Source: Tenacibaculum holothuriorum (GTDB lineage: Bacteria > Bacteroidota > Bacteroidia > Flavobacteriales > Flavobacteriaceae). From it: 61,197 nucleotides of DNA. Numbering within the stretch: position 1 is the stretch's first letter; every line of letters starts with the position of its first letter. The notes under the pieces were generated by a model, which worked only from the letters and a program-made list of their open reading frames with translations, ran no database searches and was not told where the DNA came from. The position numbers and the translations under genes were made by a program. The stretch covers positions 1 through 61,197 of the forward strand of contig NZ_LAPZ01000017.1 of the NCBI RefSeq assembly GCF_002120225.1, in the 5' to 3' direction. Positions 52,857 to 61,197 of this stretch are shown here, piece by piece.

Positions 52857-55244
52857 TGATTTAAATTCTTCCATTAACTCGTCAATAGTAATGGTTTTTT
52901 TGTCGTCAAAATCTTTTTGGTAGATTACTTCGGCGCGTAAAGCTTTTAAGCCAGAGACACCTTGTAGGTCTTCAAGTTCTAAAGTTTCTACTTTACCTAA
53001 TAAGTTTTTAGATTGTAGGTATTTTATATATTTTAAATATTCACGAGCATCTTTGTCTTGAGAATAAACGATAGCAATTTTACCAGGAACAGTTAAACGT
53101 TCTTCAGTTCCTTTTATATGGGCTTTATCGATACGTTTTTTTATGATTTCATATCGAATATTATAAGCACCATCTACATCAAATTGCTTTTCATCCATCC
53201 TAAATTTAATAGCTAACGGATTACTGTGTACTAAAATTAATGAAGCTACTTGTAAATCATGTTCCATAGATTTTCTAGCAGTATTTGCTACGTTTTCCAT
53301 TTCGCACATTACTTGTAGTTGCCATAGTCTTAAGTTGTATAAATATAAATCGTCATACTTTTTTTCATTAGTTAACGACTGTCCAATATACATGTTGTAT
53401 TCTACACCATCTGTTTTATAACGTTCGAAATAGTGGGGAAACATAGCTTGAGCTTCTTCTTGCTTACAGTCTATAAACTTGGCTAATTTGCTGTTTAATA
53501 AAGTAACGCTATGTTCATACGCTTTTCTTTTTTCATATACTACATGTAAATTAGGGTCTAACCTATCCATGTAAGTAGCTACTAAAGCTTTTAAATCAGT
53601 ATTTATTTCTTTAATATGATTAAAGACTGGATAAATATCACGTTTTAGAAAATCTAAAATACCTATTTCGTCACCAGCTTTTAAACCGCCTTTAACTTCG
53701 CTTAAATAATTGGCAACTCTAAACATTAACTCATTGTAAATAGGAAGTTTTTCATCTTTACAAGCTGCTTTTAATACAGAAATAGCTAATGTTAATTGAG
53801 TAATTAAATCTTCTTTAATGGCATTGTTTCTAGCTGTCGAAGATCCTTTAATATCTGATTGACCATATAAAGGATGTACATCGTCAAAAACAATTTCATC
53901 AATTTTTATGTCTTCTACTTTATTGTAAACATCAGTTTGATACTTCTCTGCGGCATCATAAAAACGCCATTTAACTGAAGGGTGAATTGATGTGTAATGT
54001 TCTTGTATTGTTGCTTCTAAAATATTTTGATATTCGTCTGCAGAACGCTCAACAGCTGCTTCAAAAACTGGAATTAAATCTTTTAATTTTTGTTGATTTA
54101 CTGTATTTAAATCGTAAGCTCTTGGTGAAGCAATTTCTATTAACGCTAAATCGTTGTTAGAAGTAGCTTTAAGAGGAATTAAAATAAGGCTTCCAATATT
54201 TTTCTCTTTTAATCTTTTATAGAAAGGATTCTGATTGGATTGTTTTCCATATTTTTCAACATCAGATATGGTAACATTTTCTACTTGACGAAATACTTTT
54301 TCTATAATATGGCTACAGAAAAACTGATCACATTTAATAGTGTTTTCATCATTTAAAATAAGGCTTTCAGATTTTTTTATACGAGTCGATTCTAAAGCTT
54401 TTTTTGAAGTATCGAATACAGAAAAACCAGTTGTTAAATCTTTAATATTAAAAAACTCACGTAAGTCTTTTTGAAGCTTTTCATTAATACCATCATTGTG
54501 TTTTTCTAACAAGGTGTTTCTAACTGAAGAAATAGTTTCGTCTGCAGTAACATCAAACAAATTCATTAAACCAAATCCTTTAAAAATATAAGAGTTTGGT
54601 GGGAATTTTTCTTTCCAAACATCAATGTTGTAAAAATTATCTAACAACATTTCAATGTCTTCTTGGGTAATCTTTGGAGCATTTTCTGTTGGATGAATTT
54701 CCATGAAGTCACCATTAAAAGCTACTCTATAATGTTTGGTTGTGTCTAAATTTTTATCAGGAATATCAAAGAAGAAAGGTCTTTTTAAGTCTACTGCTTG
54801 TTGATACACCATGTTTAAAATTAATATACAAGAGTGTATATACATTAAATCTTCTTCGAAATTACGAACCTTTAATTCATAATTGTCACCTGCGTTTTTT
54901 ATAATGTTTTCAAAACGATTGGTAAATTTAAAAGAAGTAAAGGTAAAGGGAATAGTAGCTGCTTTTATTTCATTATTAGTTAAAGCAATAGGAAACAAAC
55001 CTTCTAATAGAAGATCAATAATCTCTTGATGTTTTTCTAATAATGAAAAATCAGAAAAACCATTAATTAGCTCAGGATATTTTTCTACTTCTTTTACTAA
55101 GATATTTGCTGAGGCATGAAAAGGGTGCTCTTTTTGCACTTCACTAGCATATCCACGTAACATGTCATACACTTTTTCAAAACTAATGTTTAAGTGTAAT
55201 GGTAACTCAATATTTTGTAAGCTTTTAGGTTGTCTTATTTCCAT
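52854..55244 (-). CDS. GAF-domain protein
   Basis: 796 residues, cytoplasmic (no signal or TM). Helical N-terminal region (FEKVYDMLRGYASEVQKEHPF...), a GAF-like domain in the middle (about 265-420: ENTIKCDQFFCSHIIEKVFRQ, GSLILIPLKATSNNDLALIEIASPRAYDLNTVNQQKLKDLIPVFEAAVER), and a long helical C-terminal half. No kinase, cyclase or GGDEF output motif is visible. Bacteroidota encode such proteins widely; the GAF could bind a cyclic nucleotide or small molecule. It converges with the HD/Pycsar gene, a pairing to test. Confidence 0.8.
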   Translation of the reverse strand: MEIRQPKSLQNIELPLHLNISFEKVYDMLRGYASEVQKEHPFHASANILVKEVEKYPELINGFSDFSLLEKHQEIIDLLLEGLFPIALTNNEIKAATIPFTFTSFKFTNRFENIIKNAGDNYELKVRNFEEDLMYIHSCILILNMVYQQAVDLKRPFFFDIPDKNLDTTKHYRVAFNGDFMEIHPTENAPKITQEDIEMLLDNFYNIDVWKEKFPPNSYIFKGFGLMNLFDVTADETISSVRNTLLEKHNDGINEKLQKDLREFFNIKDLTTGFSVFDTSKKALESTRIKKSESLILNDENTIKCDQFFCSHIIEKVFRQVENVTISDVEKYGKQSNQNPFYKRLKEKNIGSLILIPLKATSNNDLALIEIASPRAYDLNTVNQQKLKDLIPVFEAAVERSADEYQNILEATIQEHYTSIHPSVKWRFYDAAEKYQTDVYNKVEDIKIDEIVFDDVHPLYGQSDIKGSSTARNNAIKEDLITQLTLAISVLKAACKDEKLPIYNELMFRVANYLSEVKGGLKAGDEIGILDFLKRDIYPVFNHIKEINTDLKALVATYMDRLDPNLHVVYEKRKAYEHSVTLLNSKLAKFIDCKQEEAQAMFPHYFERYKTDGVEYNMYIGQSLTNEKKYDDLYLYNLRLWQLQVMCEMENVANTARKSMEHDLQVASLILVHSNPLAIKFRMDEKQFDVDGAYNIRYEIIKKRIDKAHIKGTEERLTVPGKIAIVYSQDKDAREYLKYIKYLQSKNLLGKVETLELEDLQGVSGLKALRAEVIYQKDFDDKKTITIDELMEEFKS

Positions 55245-55266
55245 ATTCTCTATTCCTTTCTAACTG

Positions 55267-55274
55267 CAAATTTA
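55267..55274 (-). promoter_or_regulatory. Promoter -7 box of the GAF gene
   Basis: Minus-strand TAAATTTG, perfect TAnnTTTG, 22 bases before the ATG. Confidence 0.6.
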
Positions 55275-55326
55275 CAAAATTGCTTGTAGATAGTCGTTTT
55301 TCTATGTTTTTCCTTTCAAAATCAAC

Positions 55327-55358
55327 AAAAAATCCATTGCTTGCAAACAATGGATTTT
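55327..55358 (-). terminator. Terminator after the TonB-type receptor gene
   Basis: AAAATCCATTG and CAATGGATTTT (11 bp) with an eight-base loop; on the minus strand a T run follows. Confidence 0.85.
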
Positions 55359-55367
55359 ATAAGGAGA

Positions 55368-58139
55368 TTAAAAATGAAAATCGTATTCTCGAATTTTTCC
55401 TTTTTTTCCTAAACTGTTAAATTTCCAACTAAAACCGAGCATGAAATATTGTTGAAGCACTGTACTTTCTGAGTCTTCTATGTAGTTATTTGTGGCTCTT
55501 CGTTGTGCATTATTATTTTGATTTAATAAATCATAAGCTTTTAAGGTAATACTTGCTTTGTCATTTAGTATTGAATATGCTAAGGTTGAGTTCCAAAACC
55601 AAGCAGATTTATTAAAGCCTATTACATCAGGATTGTAAGTGTATTTAATATTGTTTCTCCATTCTAATTTCTTAGGGAAATTAGTTCTAGTTCTAATATC
55701 AAAAGTGTGTCTTGTAAAGTTTTGATTTTCGAAATTATCAATATCAAAAGAAGTTCTTGAAAAACGAACCGCATATTCTGTATTGATTCGTATAATTTTA
55801 TTCCAGTCTAAACGAAGACCAACGACTGGAGTTACCCCTGTAGTAACAGCGCTGTATTTAACATCGTTAAAAAAGTTGATGCTTTTTTGAGAGTTTAATC
55901 GACCATCTATTTTAAACCTAAGATTTGTAATAGAGTCTAGCTTTATTTTTTTACTGTAACTACCTCCAGCCCAAATATCGTAAGCTCCATTTACATTTTC
56001 GTAAGTTGTGGTTCTAACTAAGTCGTCATTTACGGTGCTTTTTGAAACGATTTGATTGTTGTTTAAACCACCACTTACATAAAACCACATACCTGTTCCT
56101 TTTTGCCAATTGTACTTGTGGAAGTTGATATAACCTCTGTGACGTTCTGTAGGTCTTAAATTAGGATTACCAGTAACAATGTTTAATGGATTAGAAATAT
56201 CTGTAAATGGTTGGATTTGATTTAAACTTGGAGCATTGTTTTCTAAAGAATAATCAAAGTAAATAGATGCTTTAGATTCGAAAGTATATCGGAAACCTGC
56301 ATCTAAATTAATATTGTTAAAATCTCTATTTAAACTAAGTTGAGGTCTGAGTTTGTCATTATTTTCTAAGGTTCTGTTAACAAAACCAGTCTCGAAGTTA
56401 AAACGCCACTTTTTTGATTTATAAACTAATTCTACAGAAGGTGTTTTAGTAATATCATTATACGTAAAGTTTGAACTTAAATCAGTGTTAAAAAGATCGT
56501 ATTGATTGGTAACAGAATTAAAGTCCATTGTGTTTTCAACGTTTTCTCTTTCATCTCTTCGATAGCGATAATTAAAGTCTAAGAAGAACTTTTTCGAAAT
56601 AAGTGGATAGCGATAAGAAATACGAGTGTTAATAGTATTTAAGTCGTTAGAAACATCACTAAATTGATTTCTGTTTTCTACCGAAGGAACTTTAAAAGTT
56701 TCTCTGTTTAAAAGCGCATATTCTTCTGAAGTTGATTTGTCTATTTGATTGGTAATCGAAGCTTTTATAAAAGAACCTTTGCTATTTAGTTTTTTAGTGA
56801 TTTCTAGGCTGTTTTTAAAGTTTTTAGCGGTAGAAGAATTGTTAATTGTACTTGTAGATCTGTTAGTTAGTACATTGTCATTATCTAAAGATTCTTCTTT
56901 TCGTTTATAGTTTCCATCTCGTTTATTAAAAACAAAAGAAGGTCTAATGTTGATTAATAGAGTTGAGTCTATTTCAATATCAATTTCGGCATCAATAGCG
57001 TGGTTGTCATTTTCATCTAATGAATTAGAGTTTGAGTTTGAAAAAAAGCGTTGATTATCTGGTAAAATATTTTCTCTGTTACTTTTGGCATCATTTTCAG
57101 AAGAGCTACCTGAGTAAAAATAATTTACATTAACATCTAATCCTTTTTTATAAGTGTCAGCATAAGTTGCTCCTACTGTACTTGATTTAATAACACCTTG
57201 TCCGCCACCAAATCTACGACCATTAATACTGAAACTACCATTGCTATTAAACCAAATACTACCTCCACCACCAAACATTTTTTGAATTTCTCCAAAACTA
57301 AACCCAGGTGAGTTAATGTTGTTCGTGCTTGCTAATATGCTAAATCGTTGATCGTTATCAAAGCGATTTATCATTGTGGCTCCTTCATAACGTTTTTCGG
57401 TTCCTGTACCTGCAGAAACTCTACCAAACCATCCTTTATTGTTTTCTTTTTTTATAGTAAGGTTTATAGTTTTATTATTTGCGTCTCCTTTTTCTCCAGT
57501 AAAGGCTTCAGATTTTGTTTTGGTATCTGTAATTTGAACTTTTTCAATAATTTCTTTTGATAAGTTTTTAGTCGTAATCGTTGGGTCGTTACCAAAGAAA
57601 GGTTTTCCGTTTACTAAGATTTTATTTACAGGTTTTCCGTTTACGGTAATTTTTCCTTCAGCATCAACTTCTACTCCAGGAAGTTTCTTTAATAAATCCT
57701 CAACATTAGCATCTTTCTTTGTTTTAAAGGATTTTACATTGAATTCTAAAGTATCCTTTTTTACAGTAATAGGAGCCCTAGATTTAATGACAACTTCGTT
57801 CAAAACATTACTTTCTTCTTTTAGGTTGATAACTCCTAAATTAATTTGAGAAGCAGGAAGTTGAATTTTCTTGGTGTAGTTATCCATTCCTACATAAGAA
57901 ATGAATAATTTTAAATCTTTAAAAAAAGATTTTCCTTCTAAGGAAAATTCACCTTTTTCATTTGAAATAGTATAAGAAATAACAGAGCTGTCCTTAACTC
58001 TTTCTAAATGAATTGTGGCAGCTTCAATAGGTGTTTTTTCTTTTTCTGATTGAATTTTTCCTTTAATTTTAAAAGGATAAGATTGCGCAGAAAGTTGCGC
58101 AGATAGCAGTAGTGTAAAAACAAAAAATAGTTTTTTCAT
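55368..58139 (-). CDS. Outer-membrane beta-barrel/TonB-dependent receptor-like protein
   Basis: 923 residues. Signal peptide (FFVFTLLLSAQLSAQ); carboxypeptidase-regulatory-like N-domain (about 22-110: FKIKGKIQSEKEKTPIEAATIHL); plug-like part (about 115-230: VVIKSRAPITVKKDTLEFNVKSFKTKKDANVEDLLKKLPGVEVDAEGKITVNGKPVNKILVNGKPFFG); then a large beta-barrel ending KGKIREYDFHF. This is the plug-and-barrel type known as outer membrane beta-barrel family 3 in Bacteroidota. No SusD-like partner or TonB-box neighbour is present, so the ligand is not suggested by context. Glycine-rich loops (FGGGGSIWFNSNG) may be external. Confidence 0.9.
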   Translation of the reverse strand: MKKLFFVFTLLLSAQLSAQSYPFKIKGKIQSEKEKTPIEAATIHLERVKDSSVISYTISNEKGEFSLEGKSFFKDLKLFISYVGMDNYTKKIQLPASQINLGVINLKEESNVLNEVVIKSRAPITVKKDTLEFNVKSFKTKKDANVEDLLKKLPGVEVDAEGKITVNGKPVNKILVNGKPFFGNDPTITTKNLSKEIIEKVQITDTKTKSEAFTGEKGDANNKTINLTIKKENNKGWFGRVSAGTGTEKRYEGATMINRFDNDQRFSILASTNNINSPGFSFGEIQKMFGGGGSIWFNSNGSFSINGRRFGGGQGVIKSSTVGATYADTYKKGLDVNVNYFYSGSSSENDAKSNRENILPDNQRFFSNSNSNSLDENDNHAIDAEIDIEIDSTLLINIRPSFVFNKRDGNYKRKEESLDNDNVLTNRSTSTINNSSTAKNFKNSLEITKKLNSKGSFIKASITNQIDKSTSEEYALLNRETFKVPSVENRNQFSDVSNDLNTINTRISYRYPLISKKFFLDFNYRYRRDERENVENTMDFNSVTNQYDLFNTDLSSNFTYNDITKTPSVELVYKSKKWRFNFETGFVNRTLENNDKLRPQLSLNRDFNNINLDAGFRYTFESKASIYFDYSLENNAPSLNQIQPFTDISNPLNIVTGNPNLRPTERHRGYINFHKYNWQKGTGMWFYVSGGLNNNQIVSKSTVNDDLVRTTTYENVNGAYDIWAGGSYSKKIKLDSITNLRFKIDGRLNSQKSINFFNDVKYSAVTTGVTPVVGLRLDWNKIIRINTEYAVRFSRTSFDIDNFENQNFTRHTFDIRTRTNFPKKLEWRNNIKYTYNPDVIGFNKSAWFWNSTLAYSILNDKASITLKAYDLLNQNNNAQRRATNNYIEDSESTVLQQYFMLGFSWKFNSLGKKGKIREYDFHF

Positions 58140-58212
58140 AGTCTTAGCAAATTATTGTAAAGATGCAAAAGAACAGAAAAAACTATTTTAATATTGTTAA
58201 TTTATGTTAAAC

Positions 58213-59523
58213 TTATTTTTGTCTAAAATAAATACTAATTGGTACGCCTGTAAAATCGTAATGTTCTCTTAATTTATTCTCAACAAAACGCTTGTATGGG
58301 TCTCTAATATACTGTGGTAAATTAGCAAAAAAAGCAAATTGAGGAGTATGCGTTGGTAATTGCATACAATACTTAATTTTTACAAACTTACCTTTAATTG
58401 CAGGAGGAGGGAAGTTTTGAACAATATCTAACATTGTTTCGTTTAACTTACTTGTTTGAATTTTACGTTTTCTGTTTTCAAACACGTCAACTGCAGTTTC
58501 TATAGCTTTAAAAATACGTTGTTTTGTTAATGCAGAAATAAATACGATTGGTACATCTGTAAAAGGTTCGATTTTTTTACGGATTTGTCTTTCAAAATCA
58601 CGCATTGTATTGGTTTCCTTTTCAATTAAATCCCATTTATTTACTAGAACTACAATTCCTTTTCTGTTTTTTTCTGCTAACCAGAATATTTTTTCGTCCT
58701 GTCCTTCAAATCCACGAGTAGCGTCAATAACAACAATCGCAACATCACAGTGTTCAATAGCACGAACAGCACGCATTACAGAATAAAATTCTAAGTCTTC
58801 TTTTACTTTAGATTTTTTTCTAATACCCGCAGTATCTACTAAATTAAATTCAAACCCAAAACGGTTGTATTTTGTATCGATAGTATCTCTTGTAGTACCT
58901 GCAATGTTGGTTACAATATTTCTTTCTTCACCAATTAAAGCATTAATTAATGAAGATTTACCAGCGTTTGGTCTTCCCACTACGGCAAAACGAGGAAGTT
59001 CATTGTCTGTTTCTTCATCTTCTACAGGTTCTGGAATTTCTTCTACAAGTGCATCTAATAATTCTCCTGTACCACTACCGTTTACTGAAGAAATAGTATG
59101 ATAATCTCCTAATCCTAAATTGTAAAATTCTACAGCATCGGCTGCACGCATAGCATTGTCAACCTTGTTTACAGCCATAAATAATGGCTTTTTAACTTGA
59201 CGTAAAATTTTTGCAACAGCGTCATCCATAGGAGTTATTCCTTGCTCAACATCAACAACAAATAAAATAATATCTGCTTCATCAATAGCTAGTTGAACTT
59301 GCTTGCGGATTTCTCCTTCAAAAATATCATCAGAACCAACAATATATCCTCCAGTATCAATTACTGAAAACTCTTTTCCGTTCCATTCCGATTTTCCGTA
59401 GTGTCTATCACGAGTAACCCCACTTACTGAGTCTACTATGGCTTCACGACGTTTAATTAAACGATTGAATAAAGTTGATTTTCCTACGTTTGGTCTTCCT
59501 ACTATGGCAACAATGCTACTCAT
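58213..59523 (-). CDS. der: Ribosome-assembly GTPase Der (EngA)
   Basis: 436 residues with two tandem GTPase domains: [21 protein letters not shown], and the second [21 protein letters not shown], then a KH-like C-terminal domain ([33 protein letters not shown]). Essential 50S assembly factor. Start fixed by [12 protein letters not shown] and by a perfect promoter box 17 bases upstream. Confidence 0.98.
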   Translation of the reverse strand: MSSIVAIVGRPNVGKSTLFNRLIKRREAIVDSVSGVTRDRHYGKSEWNGKEFSVIDTGGYIVGSDDIFEGEIRKQVQLAIDEADIILFVVDVEQGITPMDDAVAKILRQVKKPLFMAVNKVDNAMRAADAVEFYNLGLGDYHTISSVNGSGTGELLDALVEEIPEPVEDEETDNELPRFAVVGRPNAGKSSLINALIGEERNIVTNIAGTTRDTIDTKYNRFGFEFNLVDTAGIRKKSKVKEDLEFYSVMRAVRAIEHCDVAIVVIDATRGFEGQDEKIFWLAEKNRKGIVVLVNKWDLIEKETNTMRDFERQIRKKIEPFTDVPIVFISALTKQRIFKAIETAVDVFENRKRKIQTSKLNETMLDIVQNFPPPAIKGKFVKIKYCMQLPTHTPQFAFFANLPQYIRDPYKRFVENKLREHYDFTGVPISIYFRQK

Positions 59524-59540
59524 TCTGCAAAAAATTTTTG

Positions 59541-59548
59541 CAAAGATA
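59541..59548 (-). promoter_or_regulatory. Promoter -7 box of der
   Basis: Minus-strand TATCTTTG, perfect TAnnTTTG, 17 bases before the ATG. Confidence 0.6.
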
Positions 59549-59627
59549 CAATTTACAGTATGAAATTAAGCCTAATTTTAAATACGATACTTTTTTTACT
59601 ACATTGTAAGCAATTAGTTTATGTCTT

Positions 59628-60140
59628 ATGGATGATCAATTGTACAATCAAATTTTTTTTAAACCTAGGTTTCAAATAGACTTTGGGATGAATGCAGATG
59701 TTTTATTGTCGAAAATATCAAAAGAAATTACTGAGGAAGATAAGTATAAAATAAAACTAGTAGATAATCATATAGTGATTGATGTTCCTGAAAAAGACAA
59801 TCATTATTGGTCGCCACAATTGCAATTAGAAGTAGAAAGTTTAACGGAAGAAACCTCAAAAATAAAAGGATTGTTTGGTCCCAAGCCTCAGGTTTGGTCA
59901 CTATTTATGTTTATTCATTTTGGAGTGGCAACTGCATTTTTAGTGTTTGTAATACTAGCTTATATAAACGTTACATTAGATAGGGAAGGAATTTTTCCTA
60001 TCGTAATGTTAGTGGCGTTGCCTATTGTTTGGGTAGCCTTATATTTATTAGGTAGAATGGGGAAATCGACAGGACAACCTCAAATGGATGAACTGAAAAA
60101 TTTCACAAAAGATTTGCTAAAAAAAATAAAAACGAATTAG
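59628..60140 (+). CDS. Two-TM membrane protein between der and era
   Basis: 170 residues, no named family. Cytoplasmic N-terminal beta-rich half (FKPRFQIDFGMNADVLLSKISKEITEEDKYKIKLVDNHIVIDVPEKDNHYWSPQLQLEVE), then two TMs (about 90-112 and 124-143) and a short basic tail (LKNFTKDLLKKIKTN). It is the only plus-strand gene in this stretch and ends 8 bases before the era stop. Position between two ribosome GTPase genes does not prove a functional link. Confidence 0.7.
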   Translation: MDDQLYNQIFFKPRFQIDFGMNADVLLSKISKEITEEDKYKIKLVDNHIVIDVPEKDNHYWSPQLQLEVESLTEETSKIKGLFGPKPQVWSLFMFIHFGVATAFLVFVILAYINVTLDREGIFPIVMLVALPIVWVALYLLGRMGKSTGQPQMDELKNFTKDLLKKIKTN

Positions 60141-60148
60141 ACTTATTA

Positions 60149-61030
60149 TTAATCTTTATATCCAAAACGACGTAATTGACGATCGTTAGAACGCCAATTC
60201 TTATTAACTTTTACATATAGATCTAAGTAAACTTTTTTATCGAAAAAGTGTTGTAGATCTTTTCTTGCATCAGTTCCTACACGTTTAATTGCAGATCCTT
60301 TATGACCAATGATAATTCCTTTTTGAGTATCGCGCTCTACCATAATTACAGAACGGATTTTTATGATATCATCATTCTCAACAAAGCTTTCGGTTTCTAC
60401 TTCAACCGAGTAAGGAATTTCTTTTTTATACTGTTGAAGAATTTTTTCTCTAATAGTTTCATTTACAAAGAACCGTTCGGGTTTGTCTGTTAACTGATCT
60501 TTTGGGTAAAATGGAGGAGCTTCTGGTAGTAGTTCAATAATTTTATAAAAAACAGTTTCTACATTAAACTTTTCTAAAGCAGAAATTACATACACAAAAG
60601 AATTAGGAACTTTACTTCTCCAATAGGCTATTTTTTCTTCAACTTGTTCTTGAGAGGATTTATCAATTTTATTCAATAATAATATAACAGGTATTTTGCT
60701 ATTAATTATTTTATTGAAAAAAGCTTCGTTTTTCAGCTCTTTTTCGCCAACTTCTACCATGTAAATTAACACATCGGCATCTTCAAAAGCAGATTTTACA
60801 AAATCCATCATAGATTCCTGTAACTCATAAGCTGGTTTAATAATACCAGGAGTATCTGAAAAAATCACCTGATAATCGTCATCATTCACAATACCCAAAA
60901 TACGATGACGGGTTGTTTGTGCTTTAGAAGTTATGATTGAAAGTTTCTCGCCAACCAAGGCATTCATTAAGGTAGATTTACCTACGTTAGGGTTACCAAT
61001 AATGTTTACAAATCCTGCTTTATGTGTCAT
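60149..61030 (-). CDS. era: Ribosome-assembly GTPase Era
   Basis: 293 residues. GTPase domain: [39 protein letters not shown]-terminal KH domain with GIIIGHKGSAIKRVGTDARKDLQHFF. Binds 16S rRNA and helps 30S maturation. A perfect TATCTTTG box ends 4 bases before the ATG, so the mRNA may be leaderless. Confidence 0.98.
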   Translation of the reverse strand: MTHKAGFVNIIGNPNVGKSTLMNALVGEKLSIITSKAQTTRHRILGIVNDDDYQVIFSDTPGIIKPAYELQESMMDFVKSAFEDADVLIYMVEVGEKELKNEAFFNKIINSKIPVILLLNKIDKSSQEQVEEKIAYWRSKVPNSFVYVISALEKFNVETVFYKIIELLPEAPPFYPKDQLTDKPERFFVNETIREKILQQYKKEIPYSVEVETESFVENDDIIKIRSVIMVERDTQKGIIIGHKGSAIKRVGTDARKDLQHFFDKKVYLDLYVKVNKNWRSNDRQLRRFGYKD

Positions 61031-61034
61031 GCGG

Positions 61035-61042
61035 CAAAGATA
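61035..61042 (-). promoter_or_regulatory. Promoter -7 box of era
   Basis: Minus-strand TATCTTTG, perfect match, 4 bases before the era ATG. Confidence 0.5.
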
Positions 61043-61127
61043 GTGGGTTTTGAATTAGAAAATATATTTTTTATAGGCTTGTTTGCGTGTGAGTTAAGAA
61101 ATAAAATAGAATTTAGTTGTAGTTTTA

Positions 61128-61160
61128 TTTGGTAGAAATAGAGAAAAGAGCGTATATTTG
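61128..61160 (+). promoter_or_regulatory. Promoter of the initiator tRNA
   Basis: TTTG (61128-61131) and TATATTTG (61153-61160) are separated by 21 bp, a complete Bacteroidota promoter, 11 bases before the tRNA 5' end. Confidence 0.7.
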
Positions 61161-61171
61161 CACCCACAAAT

Positions 61172-61197
61172 CGCGGGATAGAGCAGTAGGCAGCTCG
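61172..61197 (+). tRNA. Initiator tRNA-Met (first 26 nt, cut by window end)
   Basis: CGCGGGA acceptor strand, TA at positions 8-9, D-stem GAGC/GCTC with loop AGTAGGCA, then G26. A 5' C, unable to pair with A72, is the mark of bacterial initiator tRNA. The anticodon lies beyond the window, so the identity is by 5' half only. Confidence 0.75.

Noticed and set aside
51606..55244. Calling the HD/Pycsar and GAF genes an anti-phage defence island
   Set aside because: No pyrimidine cyclase, mobile element or other defence gene is near; both sit among house-keeping genes.

Overview
The window reads as chromosome of a low-GC marine-type Bacteroidota, most likely a Flavobacteriaceae member (Tenacibaculum/Polaribacter-like; genus is inference). 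The evidence is a type IX secretion C-terminal domain on a leucine-rich-repeat protein, GSCFA, DUF5916, DUF6252-like and TPR-histidine-kinase families, many lipoproteins, and promoters that follow the Bacteroidota pattern TAnnTTTG (-7) instead of TATAAT. I see no transposase, phage gene, CRISPR array or plasmid gene. Coding density is very high and no gene-free stretch exceeds about 300 bases.

Layout. 0-5 kb: 3' part of a secreted LRR/Ig/T9SS protein and an RND/MMPL transporter. 5-9 kb: the translation cluster rplM-rpsI-rpsB-tsf and pyrH-frr on the minus strand. 9-17 kb: DUF5916 outer-membrane protein, OmpA-like lipoprotein, ApbE, and a tandem pair of secreted WG-repeat-like paralogues. 17-24 kb: gpmI, thioredoxin-like lipoprotein, map, methyltransferase, M48 protease, aromatic amino acid hydroxylase, rhodanese. 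24-29 kb: a two-component system with its own set of secreted protein and lipoproteins. 29-37 kb: GSCFA, alaS, M23 peptidase, MerR, LemA-TPM-TPM, DUF423. 37-47 kb: a very large metallophosphoesterase/kinase-like/beta-barrel protein, MocA, XdhC, MBL hydrolase, AraC regulator, SDR, START-like protein. 47-51.5 kb: GNAT-selO and a msrB-msrA-redoxin-hydrolase operon. 51.6-55.2 kb: an HD phosphohydrolase fused to a Pycsar-type membrane effector domain, convergent with a GAF-domain protein. 55-61 kb: TonB-type beta-barrel protein, der, a small membrane protein, era, and the first 26 nt of an initiator tRNA.

The strongest new signals are regulatory. (1) Four copies of the 17-mer TGTATAYATWTTACWGA, in two pairs each with an exact 21-bp period, lie 20 bp upstream of the -7 boxes of the SDR-araC operon and of the START-like gene; they look like the operators of the adjacent AraC-family regulator. 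(2) An 18-bp palindrome ATACGTCATTTGACGTAT occurs twice (17/18 identical), 53 and 54 bp upstream of the first gene of the two-component locus and of the response regulator gene; it looks like the response-regulator operator and defines an autoregulated module of secreted/lipoproteins plus TPR kinase. (3) The HD-Pycsar-effector fusion has no nucleotide cyclase beside it and may be part of a non-canonical nucleotide signalling pair with the GAF protein. All functional statements rest on motif recognition by eye; no database search was run.
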